In this document: one piece after another, positions 20,402 to 31,796 of the stretch
Layout: every line of letters starts with the position of its first letter
Numbering within the stretch: the first letter of the stretch is position 1
Source of the DNA: Periplaneta americana
Lineage: Eukaryota > Arthropoda > Insecta > Blattodea > Blattidae
NCBI RefSeq assembly: GCF_040183065.1
Contig: NW_027185501.1
Location: 2,681,501-2,745,500 of the forward strand
DNA: 64,000 bases
Direction of reading: 5' to 3'
Notes under the pieces: generated by a model
Database searches by the model: none
Told to the model about the DNA's origin: nothing
Seen by the model: only the letters and a program-made list of their open reading frames with translations
Position numbers and translations under genes: made by a program

Positions 20402-20495
20402 CATGGCTTCATTAAAGATCGGACATCCTCCCTCCTTTCTTCATGGAAGTTTTGTTCTTGTGAACTTTCTACCCATGCTCAAGCAGGTACGCTAC
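20402..20495 (-). pseudogene. Synaptotagmin-type C2B domain fragment joined to the LINE
   Basis: Directly after the LINE stop the minus strand reads VAYLLEHG, stop, KVHKNKTSMKKGGR and, after a one-base slip, CPIFNEAM. The pattern YL...G..-K.KT..KK...P.FNEA is the core of C2 domains of the synaptotagmin family (Syt12-like by resemblance). It is about 31 codons, truncated on both sides and not intron-interrupted. With TPGS2 following immediately, it looks like a short mRNA piece trapped between LINE and TPGS2. Confidence 0.65.
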
Positions 20496-20498
20496 ACA

Positions 20499-23400
20499 TT
20501 AAATGAGAAAGATCTCTTCTAACGAAATAGAGTTAGGAAATGATCCCAGGATGGAGGCAGCATTCCCTCGCTGAACCGCTATTCCAATGCGTTGACGAAG
20601 GAAATTGATACATCTAGGATCGCCAGTACGGGACAGTAGGCGTGCACCAATTTGGGTGAGTAGATCTTTAGCGTCTCTACACCACGGACCAAAGGTCTCA
20701 ACTGCAAAAGCGACGAAGATGTAATTTGATGTTAAATGTTCATATTTGCGTCGTTTAGCATGATAAGCAGATTCAGCAGCAGATCCGGCACAATTGACAG
20801 ACGATTTTAAATGGGAAAGGGCTAATGTATCTACACATGTAAAATCCCAGATGAGTGATTTACCTTTGGACCAAGGAATTAATGTCAAGCCGTCAGGTCG
20901 TTTACCATCCGACAGGCTAATACCAGATGGTTCAAGAAGAGTTGGAATGTCACAGGAGGTTAAAGATCTACTAATGATGTTATTAATAGCAGAATGCCTA
21001 TGAATGCGACCTTTACTTCTGGCACAGCTTAAGGCATGATGACCAAAGGAATCCACAGTCTCTCCACATATACATTGGTGTACATGGCAAATTTTGCAGC
21101 CCAGACGCAATGCAGTAGCGATTTGGAAAGATTTACCGTCCATCAAGGTACCAACATAGGAGGAAGGCAGAGCATGGAGCCAAGATCCAGATTCCTTCTC
21201 TTGGAGAGCTTTAATACGAGCGATGTCCTTGTCAGATGTGAAAGAGGATATAAGAGAATCAAGTATTTGACCTGCAATAATCTCATCCCAGGCTTTTTGA
21301 ATGGCTGGATTCTGGGGAGGAGCAAATTTATTCGTTTTTTCGTACCACTTATTTAAAGCTTCAGGAACATAGCAAATGTCGACAGCATCACTGTAAATAG
21401 GGAAAATAAATTTGATGAAGTCAATAACGCCAAAGACTGAAGATAAAAAAGCTGGTATACAAATATCAGTAAGTGTACGAATACCGAGGCCTCCTAATTT
21501 AATTGGGAGAGAAGCCTGTACCCAACTGTCGTTGTCAAAAGAAGTATTTAAAATAGATTGTAAAGACTGCTTTAATAAATCATCTGCCTGCTGGAGAAAA
21601 GTAGGAAAAAGAAATAAGGGTGTAGTTCTTAAAAAATAAGTGAATTTAGGGATTAATAGGCAATTTTTGACAATGAAATAAGAGACTTGGGGGTGAAAAT
21701 GTTCAAGACGACCAAACAGAGTTTTCAGGAGCTCCAATTTTTGAGTAGCTATTTCATCAACAGAATCTAAAAAGATGGGAGAACCCAGGACGGACAGATT
21801 TGACTTTGTGACAGTTTTAATGCCAGGAGCAATATTCTGGAAAGAAGATAAAATATTTGGGTTAATAGCAGAACAAAAATAAATTTCACATTTATTAGGA
21901 TTAATCTCAAGACCAAGTTCGGACCCAAGATGAATGATTTTCTGTAGATCACAAAGAACATCATGGGAATCTCCAGCTAAAGTCCCATCATCCAAATAAA
22001 AGAGATTTAAGTCACTAGTTAATTTTTGGATGAGGGAGTGGACTGTAAGACTGAAGAGTAAAGGCCCTAAAGGGTCTACCTGCTGACAGCCTGTTTGTGA
22101 TAAAATAATTTTGGAATTAAAAAATAGATTGGACGAATATCTATAAGACTGCCAAATAAAAGGGTAAAAGCTGGGGAATTTTTCTAAAAAAGAGTTTAAC
22201 ATGATATCACGTTCAATGCTGTTAAATGCGTTCTTAAAATCTATCTTCAATAGAATTTTATCTGAGTTATCATAAGTATGTAAGAAGGATCGTACAGAGT
22301 GTATAACAGATTCACAACCTTTAGGAGAACCAAATCCTAGTTGATGAGGTCGAAAAATATGACCACTTCCAATCTTAATAGCGTGACAAATAATTTTAGA
22401 AACAAGGCGCCTGAAAGTATTACCTATTGCGATTGGGCGTATGCCACCGCCAGGTTTATTAACTGCAAGCAAAGAGGCACCAAAGAAATTTGTACGTACA
22501 TTATCATTTAATTTACCTTGAAACAAAAAATTGCAGAGATTAGTTATGGATGAAAGGAGCTTTTTACCAGAGTCACCAGCTGAAATGGACACTAGATCAA
22601 CTAGATGCTGAGGTCACAGACCATCAATACCAGAAGCAGATCCTTGAGGGTAACTTTTAATGGCGTGTAGGACATCAGATTCAGAAAAAGATGGGTGATT
22701 TGCAGTAATAACAGGAGCATCAGGAAAAGTAGATGGTCGAGAAGGAGGCGGGTGTTTTGATAATAATTCTTCGTAAGTAAGTTGATTGTATTCAGCTATC
22801 CCCATATCGGATGATAATATACGAACAGCGTTGCGAATGTCTCCTTCAGCAATTTTCCTCTCTATACGTTGCGCCAGGGAGATATGTGGTGACTTCTTCT
22901 TAGTACGAATAGACTCGGTGAAAGAAGGATTTTGAAAATTGTTTATGTTTTCCTTAATCTTGGAGATTAGTGATTTATCAGTAGACTTTTCAGGAATATG
23001 AAGAGCAATGTAAGCATAAAGCATTAAATTGATCCAATGGGCTTCGGCATTAAACGATATACAAAGGTCAATCAGATGTCGAAGTCGGTCCGCAGCCAAT
23101 GGGCGAGCTCCCTTGGGGATTCTGCGTATGACAGCAACAGATTTCTTGCACTGTACGAGTATGGAGTGAAGCTCTTCGTGGGTGATATTTAAGGATGGAA
23201 TTGCATCTTGAATGTCAGAATGTACACGTGAGTGATGAATGCGCAGACCACGAGTACCTCTAAAAAGTCTAGTATCACCTGATGGACAATGTGGGCACGG
23301 AATATATTCATCAGGTTCAGTGATAGCACTAATATGTGTAGAAATATCAGAAGAACTTTCTGCTGCAGATGGGGTAATATCCAGCGAAGAATCTTCTGAT

Positions 23401-23525
23401 GTATGACATCTCGAAACGTGGGTATTGATGCCTCGATGAGTAAAAGATTTACCACATAAATTACAAGTCACAGAAGAAATGTTAGTAGATTCAGGAGTAC
23501 ACAGAGGGATGTTGGTTGACATCAC
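20499..23525 (-). pseudogene. LINE polyprotein: two C2H2 fingers, reverse transcriptase, restriction-like endonuclease; one nonsense codon
   Basis: Two zinc fingers lie near residues 21-41 (CNLCGKSFTHRGINTHVSRC) and 75-100 (CPHC...H..RVH). TGA at 22614-22616 follows GSASGIDGL where the sister copy has CGA (arginine), and the frame then continues for about 700 codons. Counting from the methionine at 22592: IDFKNAFNSIERD 117-129, QQVDPLGPLLF 170-180, FYLDDG 198-203, GGLGIR 367-372, CCHC from CICGETVDSFGHHALSC 507-523, KRPDG 564-568 and IWD 581-583. These are the R2/CRE-type parts: DNA-binding fingers, RT, CCHC and PD-type nuclease. The RT motif QQGDP reads QQVDP, a probable inactivating change. 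Compared with unit 1, the first finger is C2H2 rather than PHD. Confidence 0.9.
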
Positions 23526-23947
23526 TGATAAATTAAAGTAGAACGCGTAAATAAACTAGACGAAGACGAAAACTGAATGAAATTAATTAGTTAATTAATA
23601 ATTGTAAGCACTGTTGCTATGTAAAATCAACAAGTCTGTAAAGTCACTAGAAAACACACTGAATTTCTTGAATATTCACATGACGAAAAACATTCCTAAT
23701 ACATACATGAAGAAACAAAATAAGTAAGTCTTCAGATAATCAAGAGTTAATCCAGTTAAGGATATTAATCACATAATAATAAACGTTTGAAATGAAAGAG
23801 AAAACAAAGTACACATGTTACGTATCTACATATTTTTGTACCCTGGCTGTAATTATGTGCTGTATTGACTTATAAGTCATCATAAACACTAAGCTCACTG
23901 TTGCAGAAAAAAAAATGAAATAAAATGAAAAATGAAAGTAAATGATA

Positions 23948-24176
23948 CTATTATTTGCAATATGTGCAGCGAAGCACACGTGTATGGCTAGTATAAACAT
24001 ATAACTTGAATCTTATATAAAATACTTATCAATGTATATATATTTTTTTAATTTCTAGTCCTATTTCAGCATACCAGCTACAATATACAATGAATAATGT
24101 ACTCGTATTAATATAATTACCTAAATAGACTAATTTTATAGAGAAGCTTAGCAATTACATTAGTTGGGAACAATAC
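23948..24176. other. AT-rich non-coding spacer
   Basis: Between the 12-bp duplication of LINE unit 2 and the second MITE copy. Nothing recognised. Confidence 0.5.
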
Positions 24177-24367
24177 CACATTCTAGTATATACAGTCACG
24201 AAGGTCAATACGTAGGGAATATGCATCCATAGATAGTTGCTAACCACTAGGATCGCTACTATCGCTTCATCACAGGCAATGCGAAATAGTACCGGCACAG
24301 TCTATTGTTCCTAGTACCCTCAATAACTCTAGCTTCGCGACTGTATTTACTAGAGTACTAGACTGTG
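24177..24367. mobile_element. 191-bp MITE, copy 2, 7-bp target duplication ACAATAC
   Basis: Same family as 18535-18725, identical length, with high similarity throughout (CAATACGTAGGGAATATGCA, CCACTAGGATCGCTACTATC, CTATTGTTCCTAGTACCCT). ACAATAC flanks it exactly at 24170-24176 and 24368-24374. Confidence 0.9.
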
Positions 24368-25021
24368 ACAATACTCAGAAAATTACTGTAAATAAATGAA
24401 TACGTAATAAGACAGACAAATTGTACCATACGAAGATTAACGAACAACGAACTACTGTAAATAGATAAATATTAGTGAAACACCAAGAATTAGTACTTTA
24501 GAATAACTAAAATATCCGGGACATTATTCCAAAGACAACTCAAACGTGTAATATTATCTTCTGTAATGGGGTATGTTGTATTAATACATGAAAAAAAAAA
24601 AACAAATAAAATAAGGAAATTGTACAATGAAGTAATAAAATATGGAAGATACCCTAAAAACAATTAAGTAAAAATAAATATTAAACATTTTCACCACTGA
24701 TGTACTTTTCCAGGAGTTCCAATACTTCCATTTTAAATGTGATTCTTTTCTTGGGGAGAGCAGTTGCATATCATTCACAACTGATTTCATAAACTTCATG
24801 TCACCAGTTGATGTACCCTACTTGAAAATTTGTTTTCAACTAGTACGGTACTGAAAATGACGACACCTTTGCAATCGCATCATGCAGATTTCGATTTTAT
24901 ATCAGACACAGGCTTGCCACTACTAGTATACCACTACTAGGCCTACTACTGCTGCTGCTGCTACTCTGTGAGGGGAGGGAGAGTCTCCATCAGAACTGGT
25001 TAAGTGCACCTTCCCTATCTA

Positions 25022-27679
25022 CACAGGCGAAGTTATGGGGTGGCATGGGGGCACTGTCTCTCAACTTGTCTCGATTTTTTTTTCTATTAACGCTAGAAAA
25101 TATTGAATTCAAAAGTTTTTTTTTGCTTTTGTTTGTGATTAAGTTTCTGTGCTTAAATTGATGAATTAATGTCTTCAAATCATGTGTCTGGACTATAACA
25201 TTATTTTAAATTTCTGAATGTATAAGAATTGCTATACCTCATTTGAGGAATGGAAGCACTGTAATGGTTCCTTTGTAACAGCCTGTTGTACTCACGTGTT
25301 AGACGTCTGCAGGTGTTCTCCACTTGGAGAAATATGAATAACACTGCACAACAATGCAGAAAAAAGAAAAGTGATAAATAAAATAATTAGAGTTTACATT
25401 TCATATTATATCTTCAGAAAGATAAACTTCATATACTGTTCTCCAACTAGGAGATCAACCGTGAAAGGGATGTGCTTACTATTGCGTCATCTATTGGAGC
25501 GAAGTAGATAGATAATATTACCGTTATAACGTCAGTTTAAAAATCTGCGCTCTCCTGCATATGTTATTTCCTGTATGGAGAGATTAAAAGACCAGGAGAT
25601 TAACAGTGACCTAATTTTGTAACTAGGGTAGTATCAATATGTGTGTGTATCAATGTTATCGTTTGTGCTGTGGGAGCTAGCCAGTACAGATACGAGTACC
25701 CACGTGTGTGACCATATGACATCTTATGACATCAACATTCATTCACAGCATTACCCCGCTTCGTCTCAGTCCCCAAAGACTTTCTCGTGGTTGGAGTATA
25801 GTAAAACGTTTCTGTTAGCACTGTTACGTAGTTTTATTGATGTATTCATGTGTTTCTGTATAAGGGAGAAAAAGAGGGAGATTGTTTTAAGTTGTACCCT
25901 ATTACAGGGATGTCAAGGTCAGATGGACGTACTCGATTCTCCGTGCTATAAAGTACTGAGTGGTTGGAATGAATCTATTCTCCAGGCAGTAGCTGTGATC
26001 AAGAAGGGGTGAGCAAAATTAACTCTATTGACCTACCAGTGCTTTTAAGCGATAGATGTGTTACATTCATATAAGACAACAAGAAATCAAAGCACTTTTA
26101 CAGCATGTATCTCTCTAATAAATGCAATTAATTATAAAATAGTAGAATTTAATAATAAACATAGACTCTTCTTAACTTATATAGTTTCAGATAATAACTA
26201 GGATCTAATTAATTGTTATATAGTTATCGAATAATACAATTAGCACATAAATGCTGCGTTTGTGTTTTAAACTAATAAAAAAAGGAAAATAAATAACAGG
26301 ACATTTTGGATATGGTAAAATGAAATAATAGGCCTACAACAAATAATAAACATATGTATTATATATTCTCTTAACTTAAGCAGTTTAGATAATGAGGCCT
26401 ATCTAATTAATTTCTATGTAACTATTACATAATCATATACTTAGTATATGAAAATCGCACTAGAAACAAATTTAAATTTCTGAATTGTCACCTAATTCAG
26501 AAGTGTATTTTTTGCCTCTTAGATCGGGCGCATATTATCATCTGACAATCCTGATCTTAGTCTTGGTTTTTTAGATTTACAAGTGAGAAAAATTGCTCAC
26601 ATACGTACGTACTTCCAAATATAGAAATAAATTGCACCGCAAATCTTCATATCCCCGAATATAGTATATCAGGAATTAAAGCTTTGTAAAATGTGAGAAG
26701 AACTTCCCTATCATAGAGGGTATTTGCTGGTGCATCATTGATGAAGTCAATACTTTCTAACGGAAGACCTGAATTGGCAAACATCCCAAGTCTACTGAAG
26801 TATTTTTTTTTCAGGACAGCAAAGAAACTATATATTATAGGTTCGCAAAATAAGAATACCTATTGAAATAAAATACTTTTATAATTAAAAACACAGGCCT
26901 AGACATGGACGTGGGCTATTCTTTTTTGCAGGATGGTAATCTATGCAAAACACAACATGTTAGATAAAAAAAATCGAATTCGATAAATTTTGCACTTGCA
27001 ACTCGTAACTGACATGTAACGTGTCTACGTTATTAACTTATTAGCAACATACTCTTTTGTTTGTACTTCATTCTGTAAACTAAATACAATATATTGAGGA
27101 AGAAGCTCTACATAAATCTACACATATATTTACTACTATTTAATGTCAATAAAAACGCAAAATGTGAATACATCATTCTGTAGATCAAAAATAATTTCAG
27201 GCATTGACACTGCTTCTCTTTGTAACTAAATCATTTCCACATACCAAGCAAAGAGCATCACCTCATCTTTCACTCACATACGAAGTCAAGAGTCCAGTCA
27301 ACCTGAAACTTACTGAATGATTTCTTCGTCAATGTGTAATGTACAACCCTTGTGTTCACCAGTGACTTATACCTGCGTGTCCTACATGCTCTGAGCAGCG
27401 CATACGTGCTGTGAGGCACGTTTGCTCTCTCGTTGACATCACTGCCCTATTATAATTTGTAGTAGACCTACAGTTCAAGCCCTATACAACTCTGTCCGAA
27501 AAATCGCGGATATGGATGTAACACATGCTCCCCTGAAATATCTTTATTAAATGATCATATTCCGATATATTGTACCATGGGGAGGAGGTAAATAATGTCC
27601 CCCATAACCCCGTTATATGGGGATTCTATCATTTTGCTTTGCCTCCCCTCCCCCAAGGAAACGGTTCTCTCCGCCTATA
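25022..27679. mobile_element. hAT element A (2.66 kb), long relative of element B
   Basis: Left end CACAGGCGAAGTTATGGGG and right end (inverted) TATAGGCGGAGAGAACC. Flanks CCTATCTA and CCTCTCTG are a plausible decayed 8-bp duplication. Blocks at 25022-25420, 25798-25905 and 27440-27679 are shared with the short element at 33504-34278, while about 25440-25797 and 25906-27440 are present only here. The latter carries a hAT C-terminal relic on the minus strand. A 123-codon open stretch at 25641 looks accidental. Confidence 0.7.
26480..26830 (-). pseudogene. hAT transposase C-terminal relic inside element A
   Basis: The minus strand reads NTLYDREVLLTFYKALIPDI, then RFAVQFISIFGSTYVCEQFF and SLVNLKN. 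The FA..-S-FGSTY-CE--FS motif is the conserved hAT dimerisation region of GTF2IRD2/EPM2AIP1-like hAT transposases. Several stops follow. It supports hAT ancestry of the element but is far too short for a gene. Confidence 0.6.
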
Positions 27680-27754
27680 CCTCTCTGCCTCATATATACA
27701 ATCTATTCTAGAGCATCATCTGCTACAGGGGTCGTCAGCACAGAGCACGCTGGG

Positions 27755-28182
27755 AGTGTGCCATTGTATGGGGCAGAAACATGGACATTACGACGAAGTG
27801 AAGAGAAGCGAATAGAAGCATTTGAAATGTGGAGTTGGAGAAGACTGGAATGTGTGAAGTGGACAGAAAGAATAAGATAAGAAGCTGTGTTGGAAAGAGT
27901 GGTTGAAGAAAGAATGATGATGAAACTGATCAGGAAGAGGAAAAGGAATTGTCTGAGTCACTGGTTGAGAAGAAACTGCCTACTGAAGGATGCACTGGAA
28001 GCAACGGTGAGCGGGAGAAAAGTTCGGAGCAGAAGAAGATATCAGATGATAGACGACATTAAGATATATGGAACATATGAGGAAACGAAGAGGAAGGCAG
28101 AAAATAGGAAAGACTGGAGAAAGCTGAGTTTGCAGTTAAAGACTTCCCCTTGGGCAGAACACTAAATGAATGAATGAATGCT
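27755..28182 (+). mobile_element. RTE-like LINE, 5'-truncated 3' end with (ATGA)n tail
   Basis: Reading LYGAETWTLRRSEEKRIEAF, EMWSWRRLECVKWTERI, stop, then RKRKRNCLSHWLRRNCLLKD, YQMIDDIKIYGTYEETKRKA and KDWRKLSLQLKTSPWAEH. This is the C-terminal region of RTE/BovB-type reverse transcriptase polyproteins. It ends in ATGAATGAATGAATG, the tail style of such LINEs. One stop after ERIR; otherwise the last 90 codons are open. Confidence 0.8.
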
Positions 28183-29199
28183 TTACGATTGAAAAGAATG
28201 GTATTGTGCTATCTACACACTTCAAAGTTATGTTACTGTGAAATAGAAAAAGTTTTAAAAATGGAGGATAATAGACTATGAAAAGTCTAGTGCTATAACT
28301 TCATCCAGACAAAGTAAACCAACTCTGTGTTCATTTTTTAGATTCTAATATTCCGCATTCAGATTCTGTGTAATAAAGGTATCCCCGTAACATGCCATGA
28401 AGGCACTTGGGGGGCATGGAGGTAGAGCCCCATGCTTTTGTGAAATACCTAGACATAATCTTAGATCGCCAACTAAGATGGGGGTATTATCGCCGCTGCC
28501 TCATACTTAACATGTCGGCATCATACATACTGTGCGATGTGCTTTTAAAACATAATTTTTCCGACCGATTGTTGCTCTGTAGGTTTCACTTTAAATGCTA
28601 CCTCCACACTCTCGCCGAGTCGACCCGATTGCCACTCGGCGAGCCGAGGCGAGGCGAGACGTTCAGTTGTGACGTGTACACGATGGAAGCTACCAAATTG
28701 CCGCTGCATCAGCTCTCATAATAAATTCTCATACCAACTATCACGATATTACTCATATCACGATATTACCAACCTTTACCCTATCTTATTAATGTGCTTA
28801 ATAATGTACACATTTTTGTAACTGTTAGTTGCCGCATGCTTTAAAATATATTTTTGAGAAATAAATTAAATAAAATTTTAATTCAACTTTTATAATAAGA
28901 CAAGAACAAGCTGCCTTGTTTTGTGATTGTAATTTAGGTCTACCTTCGTTATTAGTGAGACATATGCAAGAGATTTTTTACATTGACTGAACATTTTTTT
29001 ACTTTCATATATTGTCTCTTCTTTACAGTCGAAACTAAAGCTTTTGCCCCCAAAATGTATTTAAGATTTTTATTGAGAACTGTCTAGACAGCGGTAATCT
29101 GTTTGGTTAAAGATTTTAGGCTAAATCATATACTAATTAATAGGCCTACAATATTTTAAAGGGAGGGGCTACTCATCAATTAGCACTGGTCAGCTTGAT
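28183..29199. other. Mostly non-coding; GC-rich hairpin at 28611-28643
   Basis: No gene recognised. Near 28385-28470 there is a short LINE-like frame (FVKYLDIILDRQLRWG) too small to assign. CTCGCCGAGT (28611-28620) is perfectly complementary to ACTCGGCGAG (28634-28643), a 10-bp GC-rich stem in an AT-rich setting. Confidence 0.5.
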
Positions 29200-29912
29200 G
29201 AGTTAATGACTGAATTTGGTATAATTTTCCTCTATTCAATACCTAATTCCCTCTTTACCCTTTCCTATCCAGTCCTCTGACTGAACTCTTACTTTCTTCG
29301 ACCCCAACGGTATTAGAGCATTCGAGGCCTTGGGGTTCATTTCCCTTTCCTTCCTCCTCTTTCTACTTTTCTGTTCCTAGTGCTGACCTGCTATGGCACT
29401 AAAATCGTCCTCCAGTGGCTTAAGGAGGGAAAGCTGGTGATCAATAAGATCTCCCAGCTAGGTCCAATGGACCCGTCGACCAACAGCAGGTGTGGCCTCC
29501 AGACATTCTGGGGGTTGTGTGTGAATGAAGTAGTCACCAAAACGTTAAAATATGGTGTTCACTTAAATCGGCTACAACTTGCCATTTAACTCCAATATGA
29601 AATGAGTACCATTAAGGTAAAATTATCTGGAGGTAAAATAGTCCCCCAATCGGATCTCTGGGGGGGGGGGGGGACTACTTTAATCGTACAGAATCAACTA
29701 AATATCCTACAATGGAATGCTGGTGGTATAATATCAGCTAAGAAGACTGAACTAGCCAATATACTCTCAGAAAATCAGGAAATGGATTATGAACACCTAA
29801 AAATGTGTGCTTCACTGGCTGACCATGATAATATCTTTGAAAAATATTGGAGTGCAAGAGGTCAAATGACTTTATTGTCAAACGCCTGGCATTAGAAAAC
29901 AACAACAACATA
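29200..29912 (+). mobile_element. Internally deleted LINE Y: 5' region fused to 3' end
   Basis: The right part reads NQLNILQWNAGGIISAKKTE, the start of an apurinic-type endonuclease domain, then jumps within ENQEMD directly to the LINE Y C terminus (YEHLKMCASLADHDNIFEKY, WSARGQMTLLSNAWH) and the terminal CATTAGAAAACAACAACAAC. The intact family places several kilobases between these parts. Upstream lies about 400 bp of LINE 5' region including a G13 tract at 29661. The left border is uncertain. Confidence 0.7.
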
Positions 29913-30249
29913 ATGTATTTTGTAGTTGAAAATCTATTTATTTATTTAAATTATGTTTTTGAATAATGAATAGACATCGGATTTTTAGGCACTAAAAATT
30001 TCAGTTTTAGGCGCCTAAAATAAGCTCAAAATTTGTAAAATTAGGCTCTATTTTAATGAAAATAGGCATTTTAGACACATCAACGTATCATACTTATTTC
30101 TTTCACTGAAATTTTTAGTTATACACTAAAATACGCACAAAAAAGTATGTTTAAACATTAAAAAAGAATACTATGTTATATTTATAAACAGAGCTGCACA
30201 AATTTAATATATTGAAACTAATGAAATAATGATTATTGATATCAAGATT
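29913..30249. other. AT-rich spacer with TTTTAGGCGCCTAAAA palindrome words
   Basis: Words such as TTTTTAGGCACTAAAAA and TTTTAGGCGCCTAAAA near 29973-30020 look like repeat debris. No gene. Confidence 0.4.
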
Positions 30250-31334
30250 ACTCATTTTAAGTTATTGAAATTCAGTTCCATGCTCAGACTTTATTATAAT
30301 TATCTGCACTGTACACCACCAGAATTTTTTCTCAATTCTCCACAATTTCAAGAATTGAAACAGAAAATCAATATCCCAAATTTAAAAGAAAACTTACAAA
30401 TTAAACCAAACCCCTTAATTCTATTAAATATAGAATATAATCTAAATTTAACAGAAGAAATACTGAAATCAGAAGTAAACACTGAAATAATGGAACAATT
30501 GTCTTTAGAGACAATTAATATTAGGTACCCTCCACAAAACTGGCTTCATTTATACACCGACGGATCCTTGATCTCCAGAGAACAAGGTGCCAGTGCAGGT
30601 GTTACGTGCTGTCTCTTCTCACTTTATAGATCTCTTGGATATGGAACAACAAGTTTTGATGGAGAAATCATTGCAATAAGTGAAAGTCTCAGGAATCTTC
30701 TATGCCACATCAATAAATTTAAAAATGCAGTTATATTGTCAGACTCCAAAGCAGCTATTCTATCAATCGTCTCTAAACACACACCTTCATCTCAAACAGC
30801 AGAAATAACTAAAATGCTCTCCCAATTAATATCACTCAATAAAAGAATTGTATCCCAATGGATACCATCCCATTGTGGAATCCTGGGAAACGAGAATGCG
30901 GATGATTTAGCAAAGAAGAGCAGCACTGCTACTTACAGATCTGTTACTAAATCTACGTATTACTCTGTTAAAAGATTTATTAAATCTACATACTTAGACT
31001 TGAACAAAGAAAATTTGATAACACAATCCCAAGGGAAAAAAATGGAACTCTCTGCATCAAAATCCACAGTTAATTCCCGATTTACCACGAAAATCATCTG
31101 TAGCTGCATTTAGATTGGCAACAGGCCATGATTGTTTGGCCAAACACCTGCATAGAATTGGAATATATCAGTCCCCTAACTGCCCATTGTGCAACTCAAA
31201 CCAAGAAATGGATTCGGAACACCTCAAAATCTGTGCTTCAGTGGCTGGCCATGATAATATCTTTGAAAAATATTGGAGTGGGAGAGGTCAAATGACTTTA
31301 CTGTCAAACGCCTGGCATTAGAAAACAACAACAT
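30250..31334 (+). mobile_element. LINE Y, 3' part with RNase H domain
   Basis: The open stretch to 31113 covers the end of the reverse transcriptase linker and a complete RNase H: LHLYTDGSLISREQGASAG, FDGEIIAISESL, AVILSDSKAAILSIV and QWIPSHCGILGNENADDLAK carry the catalytic D, E, D, D pattern. After a frameshift near 31085 the C terminus follows: FRLATGHDCLAKHLHRIGIY, SPNCPLCNSNQEMDSEHLK and FEKYWSGRGQMTLLSNAWH. It ends TTAGAAAACAACAACA. An RNase H after RT is typical of I-clade LINEs (I, Nimb, LOA and relatives). 5'-truncated; only one clear break in over 1 kb, so fairly young. Confidence 0.88.
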
Positions 31335-31796
31335 TATCTGGTATAGCAGAGGAGGCAAGATCTGCCCTGCGACCTTATCATGTGCAGTCACCAATGGGTA
31401 TAAAGGGTCAAGACAGGTTTTAGTCTGAGATGAAATTCCATGTTGGTAGATTTGTACAGTGGCGGCTGATTGGCTGAGGCAAGTGATGCTGGGCCTCAGT
31501 CACTTTGTTTTCTTGAACTCAAAATTTTAGTGGTTTTTAGTCGTATATATCATAGCTATTATATTAGTTCTTTCAATGAAGCATATAGAGTTGTAGAAGT
31601 AGAAAACCTTGTGATGTATATAGACCTGTCTTGCAGTAAAATTTGTTCCTGAAGCCAGGATCACTCATGCCGTGTCTGGCTTCTGCATTTCCCCGGGTTT
31701 TATGGTTGCACTGGGAAAGCTGAAACTGAGATACATTTCTTGTGGCCTCGTGGCCTAGCAGGTATTCCCCCACCCATCAGCCTTCACTTCTCCCAT
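31335..31796. other. Non-coding spacer
   Basis: No gene. CAGTGGCGGCTGATTGGCTG near 31456 looks like a lone hAT end; no partner was found. Confidence 0.4.

Larger units (their letters stand above)
19583..23935 (-). mobile_element. LINE unit 2: nearly intact LINE fused to synaptotagmin-type C2B and TPGS2 mRNA pieces, 12-bp target duplication
   Basis: AAGTAAATGATA occurs exactly at 19571-19582 and 23936-23947. On the minus strand the unit holds about 410 bp of 5' UTR, one LINE coding region (23525-20499) with a single in-frame stop, a C2B fragment (20495-20402), a TPGS2 C-terminal fragment (20395-19800) and 217 bp of downstream sequence with an AATAAA near 19678. As in unit 1 the LINE stop codon directly abuts host coding sequence and no LINE 3' UTR is present. 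The 3' ends of the two units share nothing visible. Confidence 0.8.

Noticed and set aside
19756-20415. Plus-strand frames of about 100 codons opposite TPGS2
   Set aside because: Antisense shadows; the minus-strand frame matches TPGS2 throughout.
25641-26012. 123-codon plus-strand frame
   Set aside because: It crosses segments shared with the non-coding hAT element B and has no recognisable motif.
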